From NCBI GenBank assembly GCA_022822785.1, contig JAJEAL010000053.1, positions 1 to 64,000 on the forward strand: a DNA stretch of 64,000 nucleotides. Reading direction: 5' to 3'. The stretch's first letter is position 1. Each line of letters opens with the position of its first letter. A program made the translations under genes and the position numbers. This document shows positions 36,289 through 45,073 of this stretch, in pieces. This stretch comes from Candidatus Poribacteria bacterium (GTDB taxonomy: Bacteria; Poribacteria; WGA-4E; PCPOR2b). Below the pieces are notes generated by a model. The model was given only the letters and a program-made list of their open reading frames with translations, made no database searches and was not told the DNA's origin.

Positions 36289-37824
36289 GTGTCTGAGAAA
36301 GTTTACATTTTTGATACTACCCTGCGGGATGCCGAACAAACACCCGGTGCCGCGCTAAATCTTGCAGAAAAGCTGGAAATCGCAAAGCATCTCGCAAAAC
36401 TGAAGGTCGATATTATCGAAGCCGGGTTCCCCGTCTCATCACCCGGCGATTTTGATGCGGTGACGCGGATCGCCAATGAGGTCGAGGGTCCCGAAATCTG
36501 TGCGCTTTCACGCGTGGTTGAGAAGGATATCACCGCGGCGTGGGGCGCGATTAAAGATGCACAGAAACCCCGTATTCACACATTCGTTGGTACATCACCC
36601 ATTCACCGGGAACGGATCACACGCACCTCTCCCGAAGAGACGCTGAAAATGGCGATTGACGCTGTCACCTACGCGAAGAGTCTATCCGCCGGGCACCCCG
36701 ATGCAGTTATCGAATTTTCGCCAATGGACGCCGGACGCACGGAGCCAAGCTATCTCTATGAAGTGGTCGAGGCGACAATTGCGGCGGGGGCAACAGTTGT
36801 GAATATCCCCGAAACAGTGGGTTGGACTGTGCCGGCTGAATTTGGGAAACTGATTGCGGACATCAAAACGAATGTTCCAAACGTTGATCAAGCAATTATC
36901 AGCGTCCACTGTCATAATGACCTTGGATTCGCTGTTGCCAACAGCCTTCAAGCGATTGAGAACGGGGCGAGGCAGGTTGAGTGCACAATCAATGGACTCG
37001 GTGAACGCGCTGGTAACACATCGCTCGAAGAGGTCGTGATGGCAATCCGAACCCGTCGAGATTATTACGGCGCCTACTATACCGACATCAATACGAAAGA
37101 AATCGTTCCGATTAGTCGTCGTGTTAGTCGGACAATGGGAATACCTGTCCAACCGAACAAAGCCATCGTTGGTGAGAATGCTTTTGCACACAGCTCTGGC
37201 ATCCATCAAGATGGCGTTATCAAGCAGCGGAATACTTTCGAGATTATCGATCCGGCGGATGTGGGTTGGCAGGAGAGTCAGATTATCCTCAGTCCGCGAT
37301 CCGGGCGCAACGCACTGAGGCACCGTCTGAATGCGCTCGGTTATGAGGTGGATCAAGAACAGCTCGAAAAAATCTATGAACGATTTCTCAGTGTCGCCGA
37401 TAAGAAGAAAGAGGTTCACGACGCCGACCTTGAGGCAATTATGAGGGATGAGGTCCGATCTATTCCCGAAACCTTCCAATTGGAGTACATTCAGGTGGTC
37501 AGCGGCACGAAAATTTCTCCAACGACGACGGTCGGCGTCCGCACCGAAGCGGGTGTCGTTGAGGAAGCATCCACCGGCGATGGTCCCGTCGATGCCTCCT
37601 ACAAGGCGATCGATCGGGTCGCCAAGATTCCTCTCTTACTCACGGACTATAACATCAGGGCTGTGACCGAGGGGAAGGATGCCATCGGTGAGGTCACAAT
37701 CAGGGTGCAGGACAACGGGAATGTGATTATTGGGCACGGTGCGAGCACGGACATTATTGAAGCGAGCGCGAAAGCCTATATTGATGCCATTAACAAGGTT
37801 GTCCACCTGCGCTACGACGAATAA
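36289..37824 (+). CDS. leuA: 2-isopropylmalate synthase
   Basis: The GTG at 36289 (AAAGGAGAATTACACA upstream) starts just before the conserved YIFDTTLRDAEQTPG and gives 511 residues, normal for LeuA; an alternative ATG at 36169 or 36172, also with a strong SD (AAGGAGGTG), adds a 40-residue unrelated N-terminus. HMGL barrel motifs: HCHNDLGFAVANSLQAI, GERAGNTSLEEVVMA and HSSGIHQDGVIKQ. The C-terminal LeuA regulatory domain is present (TTVGVRTEAGVVEEA). It condenses acetyl-CoA with 2-oxoisovalerate, first step of leucine synthesis. No leuCDB genes adjoin. Confidence 0.93.
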   Translation: MSEKVYIFDTTLRDAEQTPGAALNLAEKLEIAKHLAKLKVDIIEAGFPVSSPGDFDAVTRIANEVEGPEICALSRVVEKDITAAWGAIKDAQKPRIHTFVGTSPIHRERITRTSPEETLKMAIDAVTYAKSLSAGHPDAVIEFSPMDAGRTEPSYLYEVVEATIAAGATVVNIPETVGWTVPAEFGKLIADIKTNVPNVDQAIISVHCHNDLGFAVANSLQAIENGARQVECTINGLGERAGNTSLEEVVMAIRTRRDYYGAYYTDINTKEIVPISRRVSRTMGIPVQPNKAIVGENAFAHSSGIHQDGVIKQRNTFEIIDPADVGWQESQIILSPRSGRNALRHRLNALGYEVDQEQLEKIYERFLSVADKKKEVHDADLEAIMRDEVRSIPETFQLEYIQVVSGTKISPTTTVGVRTEAGVVEEASTGDGPVDASYKAIDRVAKIPLLLTDYNIRAVTEGKDAIGEVTIRVQDNGNVIIGHGASTDIIEASAKAYIDAINKVVHLRYDE

Positions 37825-37846
37825 GGTCGGAAACCCCTAAACAAAA

Positions 37847-37884
37847 AAGCCGTAGGGGCACAATATACTGCGTCTCTACGGCTT
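37847..37884 (+). terminator. Hairpin after leuA
   Basis: Arms AAGCCGTAG (37847-37855) and CTACGGCTT (37876-37884) are perfect, 23 bases after the leuA stop. A run of A precedes it and only a weak T stretch follows, so it is a probable but not ideal terminator in the plus direction. Confidence 0.6.
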
Positions 37885-37886
37885 GT

Positions 37887-37996
37887 TATGGAATAAGTAG
37901 ATATTACGAAGCCAACCTGTGCGAGTAGTCCACAATCCCCCTGATAAGGGGGATTTAGGGGATTGGGGTGTCTAAGTAATTCTAAAATCTGCAGTA
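37887..37996. mobile_element. MITE family 1, degenerate copy with inserted family C repeat
   Basis: The left end TATGGAATAAGTAGATATTA lacks part of the usual end. The right end, read inverted, is TTACTGCAGATTTTAGAATT then ACTTAGACACC, close to the family. An inverted family C repeat (CCCCCTGATAAGGGGG) is at 37937-37952. The copy lies between leuA and the family B palindrome. Confidence 0.55.
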
Positions 37997-38023
37997 ATTT
38001 CGCTCATATTATAAATCGTGTAA

Positions 38024-38056
38024 AGAAACCGAGTTTTTGCCAAAAACTCGGTTTCT
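38024..38056. repeat. Family B palindrome, copy 3
   Basis: Arms AGAAACCGAGTTTTT (38024-38038) and AAAAACTCGGTTTCT (38042-38056), 15 bp and perfect, around a 3-nt loop. The best-preserved member of the family. Confidence 0.9.
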
Positions 38057-38158
38057 CTTTGCGTTTTACTCTGTTCTATTCCATAGTCTTCCCAAAGTCG
38101 GGTGTCCTAGCTCGATAGCGTTAATGGACCAATCACGTTTCACGCTAGATATTTTACC

Positions 38159-39139
38159 TCAGCTACCCAACCGTGCCAATGGTGTTTGAACAAAGAACAC
38201 ACCCGGCCCCCCCGGCTGATTTTCGTCAAGGTCGTAAAAAAGTGTGCCAAGCGTCTCCGCGTCAATCTGCACAGTACGGGGCCAACCGCGCCCCATGATG
38301 CGTCTGCCCGGATTATGGACTTCAATTGCGCCCTCAATATCCCACGTTGCTCCATCATCGCGCGACACGATTAGTTCATAGCTAAACTCCCCATCGACAC
38401 CAACGCCGTGGACGATGTAGGTTAAGGCGATCCAACCGTTCGTCAACACGGTCAGGTCATATCCAGCGACACCGAAATGTGGAAAGACGTTCAACGCGTG
38501 CCAACTGTTGCCGTCGTCCGTTGAACGAAGGCCCCTGACCATGTTCCCCGGTACACCCACAGGCACGGGTGCGACTGTTTGCGGCGCACCGCTAATTAGC
38601 GTTCCTGTCGTGGTACGCACAATCGGCACCATACCGTGATTGCGTCCATCTCCAAAAGTCTTAATCTGATCTGCCCCCATATCATATAGCACAGTGCGGT
38701 CATAGAATGGACACACCCACGCATCGGTTGACCATTCCACGGGTGCATGGCGCATACAGGTGTAGTTGGTGTGATCGGTGATGGGATAATCCCGCGATTC
38801 GGACCACGTTTCGCCCTCGTCCGCACTGATCGAAAACTGGGGCACCCGCCAGAGTCGTTCTCCCTCTTTGTGATAGCAGGACCAGTTGAGCAGAATCCGT
38901 CCATCGCTCAATGTTGCCAACGAGCCGGGATAGATTGAACAGTTACGGATCGCGGGGATGGAGGCTGCACTGCTCCACGTCACACCGCCGTCGTTAGATC
39001 GGCTTAACAGGAGTTCCTTCCCGCCGCCGCCCTCTTTATTGTAGACGACAAGCAGGGCCCCGCTCTGCGTGACACAGATTGCCGGATGAATGTGCCCGCC
39101 GATCACATCGGCGATGCGCGTCGGTTTATCGCTGTTCAT
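38159..39139 (-). CDS. BNR-repeat sialidase-like protein (propeller 2)
   Basis: 326 residues, no signal peptide. BNR/Asp-box repeats occur regularly: SRSNDGGVTWSS, SADEGETWSES, STDDGNSWHALN and SRDDGATWDIEG, which cap blades of a six-bladed beta-propeller. Exo-alpha-sialidases and many non-sialidase sugar-binding proteins have this fold. It is the last gene of a five-gene minus-strand series. Without seeing the full catalytic Arg triad I call it sialidase-like only. Confidence 0.8.
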   Translation of the reverse strand: MNSDKPTRIADVIGGHIHPAICVTQSGALLVVYNKEGGGGKELLLSRSNDGGVTWSSAASIPAIRNCSIYPGSLATLSDGRILLNWSCYHKEGERLWRVPQFSISADEGETWSESRDYPITDHTNYTCMRHAPVEWSTDAWVCPFYDRTVLYDMGADQIKTFGDGRNHGMVPIVRTTTGTLISGAPQTVAPVPVGVPGNMVRGLRSTDDGNSWHALNVFPHFGVAGYDLTVLTNGWIALTYIVHGVGVDGEFSYELIVSRDDGATWDIEGAIEVHNPGRRIMGRGWPRTVQIDAETLGTLFYDLDENQPGGPGVFFVQTPLARLGS

Positions 39140-39220
39140 TGACTCTTCTCACCTCACGAAAGGGGTTCGGACGGAGATCTATCAACCTCATCCGTCGTTT
39201 CACTCTGTAACAGTACCACA

Positions 39221-40264
39221 CTACACAAAATCAGATTCTTGTAAGCGCATTGCAGTTTCATCCCTGAACTGCGTCGTCACCCAAAGTTCGCCGGGGTTGG
39301 GTTCAAAAATATGCGGATACGATGGGCCTCTGTCTTTCATGCGAAGAATGACGACCGGTTCAGACCAAGTCTCGCCATCATCCTCCGAAAACGCGAGCGA
39401 TACCTCTTCGCGATGCCAACTCGTCGCTACCGATGAAAAATTGTTATCACCGCCACGGAGCGGATAACTTGCCGTGCCTTCAGGGTAAAAGCGATTCCAC
39501 GCCAACGCCAATCGGCCACTGGCAAGACGGATCATCGCTGCCGGTGCGCTGCTGGCGTCAATATCGGTCGGTTTCAACACGCGCCACGACAAACCCTTGT
39601 CCGATGAATATGCCGACCAAAATTTACCGAGATTCGTGCGTATCAGTAACCACAATTGCCCATCAGACAGTTCGACCAGCGTCGGCTCCATTGCACCATC
39701 GTGGTGACCGTGTCCACCGAGATCGATGATATTGCTGTGTTGCCAGGTCTCGCCGCTATCGGCGGAAACGTAGACACAGATGCCGTGCCGGTCCGGATCG
39801 TGTAACAGCCGCTGAATCGGCACAACGATCTCACCCGTGGAGGTTTGAATCATGTGAATCAGCGCCCCGCAGTAACCGTCAAAAATCTGCTGTCGTCCGG
39901 ACCAGGTCAGTCCCTCATCTTCGCTACGAATCGTCCACACATTGAGGCTGACATCTTCGGCGGCTTGGTGGAGATTGTCATCCCAAGCCCACTTGAAACC
40001 CTCTATATCCATGTAAACGAAAACGACAATGCCCTCACGGGTCCGAACTATCACACCGCTACTGCTGGGTTTGCCGGGACCTGGTCCATCATATATCGGG
40101 CGCGGTGCCGACCAAGTCTCGCCGTTATCCGCGCTGATAACGGTTGCATTGTTTTCGGTTGTTAAGATCTTGCCATCGGCGAGTTTAATAAACGGTCCGA
40201 ACCTTTCGATCGAAAGCAGGGTACAACGCGGATCGGTCCACAGATCTTGATTTGTCTCACTCAT
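39221..40264 (-). CDS. BNR-repeat sialidase-like protein (propeller 1)
   Basis: 347 residues, cytoplasmic by lack of a signal peptide. Five Asp-box repeats: ISADNGETWSAP, RSEDEGLTWSGR, SADSGETWQHSN, SSDKGLSWRVLK and SEDDGETWSEPV. The fold is a sialidase-type propeller. Related by fold, but not closely, to the next gene downstream. A shared pathway with the GH-like and PLP proteins upstream is likely because all lie in the same direction with short gaps (38-81 bp). Confidence 0.82.
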   Translation of the reverse strand: MSETNQDLWTDPRCTLLSIERFGPFIKLADGKILTTENNATVISADNGETWSAPRPIYDGPGPGKPSSSGVIVRTREGIVVFVYMDIEGFKWAWDDNLHQAAEDVSLNVWTIRSEDEGLTWSGRQQIFDGYCGALIHMIQTSTGEIVVPIQRLLHDPDRHGICVYVSADSGETWQHSNIIDLGGHGHHDGAMEPTLVELSDGQLWLLIRTNLGKFWSAYSSDKGLSWRVLKPTDIDASSAPAAMIRLASGRLALAWNRFYPEGTASYPLRGGDNNFSSVATSWHREEVSLAFSEDDGETWSEPVVILRMKDRGPSYPHIFEPNPGELWVTTQFRDETAMRLQESDFV

Positions 40265-40332
40265 TGGATTGACTCCTTAAAAGTTGAGGCTTGGAAGCTG
40301 GCAGCGACAGCATTTTCTGTCAACGAGGCGCG

Positions 40333-41682
40333 TTATCGACCAAAGACCTCCCGAATTACCTTGAGGTTCTCGTCTCCCTCCGGGTTCAGCGTAAACAGGG
40401 CACCATCGCATTCATGGTCAACAACAGCGGTGCAGAGCTGTCGCGCCAACTCTGGATCCCCAGAAGCAGACACCGGTGGATAGAGAGGTATCCTACCACT
40501 GGTCAATGCCTTCAGCTTTGTCACCTCGCGGCGGTACATCTCCGACAGCGGTAGAGATTCCCCCTGAATCCCCGCCACCGAAAGCGGTAGTGCGAGATCC
40601 CCATAGCCAAACAGCTGATAAATCGTTTGGAGTGCTATTCCCTCGTTTAAGCCGGGCACGATTTGACACAACGCTGGTGCCCATTCGGTTGCTAGGTTGG
40701 TCACCGTTGTTGCCCAACCAACGACGCCGCCAAAGGAACTTCCGCCGGTAAGATAATCTGTCGCAGCTTCCCATTCGGCGTAGAGGTGCCCGCCCAAGAG
40801 CGCGATAGAGGGAGGAAATACATCACTACCGAACACCTTCTCCGGTCCGGCAGCACGCTGCACCGCATCTCGAAACTCACGCATCCGTTCCGCCAGAACA
40901 ACCGCACGGAATTTTAGCCACTCCAGCACCCCGTAATTGTCGCCAAGATAGGAAAGAAAATCCCAGAAATTCAGATTGACTTCCAAACCCGCGAGCAACT
41001 GCTCCTGTGTCAGATGATTCAAAGCGCGGTGAAATTGGAACAAACCCTCCTTCATTGAGTGGAAATCGTAGCCGAGTCGGAGCGCTTCGTCTTGGCATGA
41101 CTCGCACGCACACGCGAAAAGTCCGGATAGATTGGCTGGCGCAGGATAGCGCGCATGGTCTACATCAAACCCATCTATGTCATAGCGTTTGATTACGTCC
41201 ACCAAACAATCGCGAGTCCACTCGTTGATCCGCTTGCGGCTTGGGCACAGGCCGATCCCCCACTGCTTGTAGCGCATGTCGAGGGGCTTGCCGAAGATGT
41301 CCACCATAGCGTATTCTGGGTAGACATCACCCCCGTAGCTCCACAAGCCGAGGTGTCCCCAGATCTCAATGCCGATCTCACGACATGCGTCAATGACACG
41401 CAACAACGGCGTATCATCAAAACCGCCTACTGTGCCCGCCACCGGTGGATAGATACCGTCTTTTGCCTTCGGCCACAACGCCTCGCGGGATCTCCAATCC
41501 TCAAACGGTCCCCGTTGGGCAATCTCGTCCGACGCCCGGAATCCTGATGTGTGGCAAACCGAGCTTTCCGGCATAATGGTAGTCAGCCCAATTTCATCCC
41601 TGAGTTTCTTCAGTGAATCAGGGTATTGGGCAACATATTCTGTGCTACAAAACCAGATGAAACGTTGTGGATGTTCGCTCAT
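40333..41682 (-). CDS. Glycosyl hydrolase-like TIM-barrel protein
   Basis: 449 residues with no signal peptide. Barrel elements are suggestive of GHL10/GH-A-like proteins: GIEIWGHLGLWSYGGD, CPSRKRINEWTRDCL and IDGFDVDHARYPAP, where the acid pair DxD at the strand end could be catalytic. Two Cys pairs (FACACESC) could bind a metal. The sequence ends with LKALTSGRIPLYPPV and EGDENLKVI. It is co-oriented with sialidase-like propellers, suggesting polysaccharide degradation or sugar-acid metabolism. Family name uncertain. Confidence 0.6.
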   Translation of the reverse strand: MSEHPQRFIWFCSTEYVAQYPDSLKKLRDEIGLTTIMPESSVCHTSGFRASDEIAQRGPFEDWRSREALWPKAKDGIYPPVAGTVGGFDDTPLLRVIDACREIGIEIWGHLGLWSYGGDVYPEYAMVDIFGKPLDMRYKQWGIGLCPSRKRINEWTRDCLVDVIKRYDIDGFDVDHARYPAPANLSGLFACACESCQDEALRLGYDFHSMKEGLFQFHRALNHLTQEQLLAGLEVNLNFWDFLSYLGDNYGVLEWLKFRAVVLAERMREFRDAVQRAAGPEKVFGSDVFPPSIALLGGHLYAEWEAATDYLTGGSSFGGVVGWATTVTNLATEWAPALCQIVPGLNEGIALQTIYQLFGYGDLALPLSVAGIQGESLPLSEMYRREVTKLKALTSGRIPLYPPVSASGDPELARQLCTAVVDHECDGALFTLNPEGDENLKVIREVFGR

Positions 41683-41720
41683 AGTAACCCCGTTTGTTGA
41701 GTGTATTGCGGCTACAATTA

Positions 41721-42020
41721 TTATCGCTTCTTAGCTTTCCATGAAGCCTGCCAGTACTCTCCTAAATCGAGGCTCCCCTGAATTTCATTCCCATTGATGA
41801 CGCCTTCAAAACGATACCCCACATTCTGACCGTCAAACCGAACGTTTGTCTGCAGTTCCACCACATTTCCCCGCACATTTCCGCTTAACGGTTCTGTAGC
41901 GTACTGAGAGGAGTAAGTTCCGCTTAACGCCTCACCATCTTGCTCGAATCGGAGATTGTGCTGTGCCCCTCCGCAGAGGAACTGAATCTGTACATCCCAT
42001 TCACCATTCAAATCATACAT
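41721..42020 (-). CDS. Small beta-rich protein
   Basis: 99 residues, ATG at 42020 with AAGGAGTAGGACT upstream. The sequence alternates in short beta strands (GEWDVQIQFLCGG, ALSGTYSSQYATEPLSG, GNVVELQTNVRFDG) and ends EYWQASWKAKKR. It resembles a small beta-barrel or lipocalin-like fold with LxGxxxG turns. No named family recognised. It starts 12 bp after the PLP enzyme gene, so it is in that operon and may bind its product. Confidence 0.65.
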   Translation of the reverse strand: MYDLNGEWDVQIQFLCGGAQHNLRFEQDGEALSGTYSSQYATEPLSGNVRGNVVELQTNVRFDGQNVGYRFEGVINGNEIQGSLDLGEYWQASWKAKKR

Positions 42021-42031
42021 AGTCCTACTCC

Positions 42032-43129
42032 TTATTGCTGCGACGAATCGAATATCGCACCCAACCGGTCTGCTACAATCTCATCTTCGCCGTCTTCCAT
42101 CATGTAGGGCATGACCGAAATGCCACCTTCATTGCTGTGGAGCTCAATACGCGGATCTCCCGCCGACAACCGGTTTGCGACCTCGGTGCCGTTCATTCCC
42201 ACTGTCTCGGCGTCCCAATTAATCTGAAGCACTGGCGCGACATTCGATCTTCCGGGTTCGCGGATTGAAGTGGTTACGGAGTCAACATCTTTTACAGCTT
42301 CCGTTATAACATCTAATCGCCGTTCCCATTCCTTCCATTCCGCTTTATGGTTTCTACTCACCCACTGTTCCACCGCCGCCAAGAGTCCCATAATTTCCTC
42401 TTTACCGGCTTTCATTGGACGCGCCAGCGCATGATGCGGTGCACCATTGAGGAAAGCCGCCTGAAGTAAATCCTTGCGCCCCAAAACCAAGCCGGAGGCT
42501 TGCGGTCCGCGAAGACATTTACCACCGCTATAGGCAACGGCATCGGCGCCCTGTTCGAGATACCAGTTTGGCGCATCGGGACGTTCTGCTGCCGCGTCAA
42601 CAAAGGTCGGAACGCCGTGGGCGTGACCAATTTCTGCCATCTCCTTTGTCGTTATTTGACCCCGTTCTTCGGCATCTCCGAAAACAAAGAGCATCGCTGT
42701 CTGATCGTTGATGGCGGCTTCGAGTTCGGCTTTCGTATCAACCTCAATCATCTTGACGCCAACCATACGGATTGCATGGTCGTAAACATTTCGATGGCAG
42801 GTTTGGACGATAACCTCGTTTTTCATGCCGGTCGTGTCGGGGAGCCGGATCATTTTCTCAGGGTCGCTTCCGGCCACACACGCTGCTGTCACCTGACAGA
42901 GTGCCGCAGCACATCCATCAGTGACCAATCCCCATTCGCATTCCATCAATTCAGCAATTCGCGCCCCAACACATTCCATCAGTTCGTCGAGATTGACGTA
43001 GCGTTGTGAAGCGAGGACCATTGCTTCGCGGACTTCCGGAAGAATAACCGAACCGCTTATTATGGTATAAGTGCCGCGACAATTGATCAGTGGTCGCACC
43101 CCGATCGATTCATAAGTAGGACAGTTCAT
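42032..43129 (-). CDS. PLP-dependent enzyme, SelA / D-glucosaminate lyase-like
   Basis: 365 residues. Type-I aminotransferase fold as in selenocysteine synthase-like proteins: LINCRGTYTIISGSVILPEV, VTDGCAAALCQVTAA, TFVDAAAERPD (Asp pairing with the pyridine nitrogen) and AYSGGKCLRGPQASGLVLG, whose Lys would hold PLP. Relatives include D-glucosaminate-6-phosphate ammonia lyase. As first gene of a series with sialidase-like propellers it could deaminate an amino sugar acid, an inference only. ATG at 43129 has AGGAGAAAATTT upstream. Confidence 0.82.
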   Translation of the reverse strand: MNCPTYESIGVRPLINCRGTYTIISGSVILPEVREAMVLASQRYVNLDELMECVGARIAELMECEWGLVTDGCAAALCQVTAACVAGSDPEKMIRLPDTTGMKNEVIVQTCHRNVYDHAIRMVGVKMIEVDTKAELEAAINDQTAMLFVFGDAEERGQITTKEMAEIGHAHGVPTFVDAAAERPDAPNWYLEQGADAVAYSGGKCLRGPQASGLVLGRKDLLQAAFLNGAPHHALARPMKAGKEEIMGLLAAVEQWVSRNHKAEWKEWERRLDVITEAVKDVDSVTTSIREPGRSNVAPVLQINWDAETVGMNGTEVANRLSAGDPRIELHSNEGGISVMPYMMEDGEDEIVADRLGAIFDSSQQ

Positions 43130-43450
43130 AAATTTTCTCCTATGTGTATAACTTCTACTCTTTGATGTGTGCCATTTATGGGTTCAACCTATCTTCCAAA
43201 AAGCGATTTGGAAAATGGATTTCACCCGCCTCGGCTCAAACGATGAACCTATTTTAGCACAAGTTGTGCTCAAAATCGACATCAAAACTTGCGCTGTCAA
43301 CGCAGGGATTGGGGTGTTTTTTTCATAGACAAGGTTATGGATGTGTGCTAATATAGCCAGCACCGTTTTTTTCAAATTCCCAAAGGCAAATCGCCTCTGC
43401 ATAATCAGAGTGGGCGGTGGGAAACTTGCCTTTGTAATGGAAGGAAGGAT
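43130..43450. other. Divergent intergenic region with a promoter for the transporter
   Basis: 321 bp. It holds the promoter at 43326-43354 for the transporter; the promoter of the minus-strand operon was not identified. GGGGTGTTTTTTTC near 43314-43325 is a T tract without a clear stem. No gene or repeat seen. Confidence 0.5.
43326..43354 (+). promoter_or_regulatory. Sigma-70-like promoter for the Nramp-like gene
   Basis: TAGACA (43326-43331) and TAATAT (43349-43354), spacer 17 bp, 96 bp before the start codon. Confidence 0.5.
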
Positions 43451-44950
43451 ATGGATAATAGAGAAACAGTTCAGGAGCCGGAAGCAGATATCGGCAAAGT
43501 TGAGGTGCCCCCTGTCAGCGGTGTGTTTGCCCAACCGTGGTCGATAAACAAAGTGTTTGGGTTGTTCGCCGTTTTCGGTCCCGCCGCGATTGTGGCATCG
43601 GTCAGCATCGGTGCCGGCGAAACGATTGTCGTCGTCAGAGCCGGCGCGTGGGCACAGTATGGACTGCTATGGCTTGTGCTTTTGAGCTGCGTCGTCAAGG
43701 GCGTCTTCGTCACCTACCTGCTCGGACGATACACAGCGGTCAGCGGAGAGTATATCGGGCATCGGCTTGTACGGCTGCCGGGACCGCGCGGCTGGCTACT
43801 GATTGCAATCGTATTAATGGAGATGATCGGGGCACCGTTGGCGTGGGTGCCGATTGCGAAGCCGTGTGGGGATCTGTTCCACTTCTTTCTCAGCGGCATG
43901 TTGCCACCCTCCATCTCGGAAGTGAACTATGAAAACATCATCACGTGCTGCTTCATCGGCTTTGCCCTTGCGTTTGGCTTACGGCTCTCGTTTGAACGGT
44001 TAGAGAAACAGCAGCTTATCATCTGCACCATTCTCGTTGTGGGCACCATCATTGGAACCTTGATGGTGCGTCCGGATCTGGGGAAAGCATTTATCGGCAG
44101 CCTCGGCTTCGGAAAGTTACCGGAGTTTCCCGAATGGGCGCCTCAAGATGCTGTTCAAAACCCACTCCTAACGATGGCGACGGCATTCGCTTACGTCGGT
44201 GGTTCGGTGATGGGATACATTGTCTATGCCAACTGGGTAGGAATCCACCGTTGGGGGATGACTGGTCACCAAAACATTGAAGCGATTCAACAGCACGCTT
44301 TCACACACGATAAAATTGACTACCTACCTGATGACCCGGAGCAGGTCAGTCGGTTACGGAAAATTGTCGCGCCGTTGCGATGGGATGTCGGCATGGGTGC
44401 GATTGTGCTGTTCATTGTAACGGGAGCTTTCATGTTATCTGGTGCCGCTGTTCTGTATCCGCTTGAAAGTGAGTTTAAGGGATGGAGCCTGCTCACTGAA
44501 CAACGCCATGTCTGGAGTAATATTCACGGCTCGCTGATCTGGGTCTATTATATCTGTATCATCGCGGCACTTTGGGGAACTTTGCAGGCATTGCCCGAAA
44601 TTTACGCACGTGTATCGCAGGAATTCTTCCAAGCGATTTGGCCCCACCGGGAGTGGAATTATGATAAAATTCGACGCTGGGTTTGTGTCTATATCTTCAT
44701 AACCACGTTTGTCATCGTTTGGCTTAATATTCCGTTCGACATACTCACACAGATTGCCGGATTTGTCTTGGCAAACCTATCAATCGCCCTGATGATGCTT
44801 GGCGCGTTATATTTGAACTTCAAGCTGCCCGCCGCTTATCGGACGCGGTGGCCGATGTTGTTAGGCGCAATTGTGTCGGCTGCGATTCTGATAGTTTTCG
44901 CCGGAATCAGTGGATGGGGATTGATCGGGAAGTTGTTTGGGGCTGGGTAG
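43451..44950 (+). CDS. Nramp-like transporter lacking the canonical metal-binding motif
   Basis: 499 residues with about 11 hydrophobic segments after a 40-residue acidic N-terminus. The first segment GPAAIVASVSIGAGETIVV aligns with the Nramp TM1, where DPGN is expected, and here reads GAGE. TM6 reads AFAYVGGSVMGYIVYANWVG without the MPH motif. Nramp proteins import Mn/Fe with protons; lacking both motifs, it may move another ion or solute. RBS GGAAGG precedes ATG 43451. Overall family moderately sure by pattern. Confidence 0.75.
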   Translation: MDNRETVQEPEADIGKVEVPPVSGVFAQPWSINKVFGLFAVFGPAAIVASVSIGAGETIVVVRAGAWAQYGLLWLVLLSCVVKGVFVTYLLGRYTAVSGEYIGHRLVRLPGPRGWLLIAIVLMEMIGAPLAWVPIAKPCGDLFHFFLSGMLPPSISEVNYENIITCCFIGFALAFGLRLSFERLEKQQLIICTILVVGTIIGTLMVRPDLGKAFIGSLGFGKLPEFPEWAPQDAVQNPLLTMATAFAYVGGSVMGYIVYANWVGIHRWGMTGHQNIEAIQQHAFTHDKIDYLPDDPEQVSRLRKIVAPLRWDVGMGAIVLFIVTGAFMLSGAAVLYPLESEFKGWSLLTEQRHVWSNIHGSLIWVYYICIIAALWGTLQALPEIYARVSQEFFQAIWPHREWNYDKIRRWVCVYIFITTFVIVWLNIPFDILTQIAGFVLANLSIALMMLGALYLNFKLPAAYRTRWPMLLGAIVSAAILIVFAGISGWGLIGKLFGAG

Positions 44951-45009
44951 TTACTCGCCCTGCCGGTGGGCTCTGGTATCACTAGAGACCTAGCTCACGC
45001 TAATAGGAA

Positions 45010-45059
45010 GGAAGTATGGAAGGATGGGCGCAGGCAATTTTCCAACCTTCCATGCTTCC
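45010..45059. terminator. Bidirectional hairpin between convergent genes
   Basis: Arms GGAAGTATGGAAGG (45010-45023) and CCTTCCATGCTTCC (45046-45059) pair with one G-T mismatch. It lies between the stops of the transporter and the SMP-30 gene. No strong T tract, so a supporting role in termination is only likely. Confidence 0.5.
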
Positions 45060-45073
45060 AGTTGTTTCACGTT

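Larger units (their letters stand above)
37825..38158. other. Repeat-filled convergent intergenic region
   Basis: 334 bp between leuA and the minus-strand sialidase-like gene. It holds a terminator hairpin, a decayed MITE, a family C repeat and the family B palindrome. The final part contains CACGTTTCACG, also found near other gene borders (21346, 47516). No gene is seen. Confidence 0.6.

Noticed and set aside
36682-37479. 265-codon minus-strand frame
   Set aside because: Antisense to the conserved barrel of 2-isopropylmalate synthase; no RBS and no domain.
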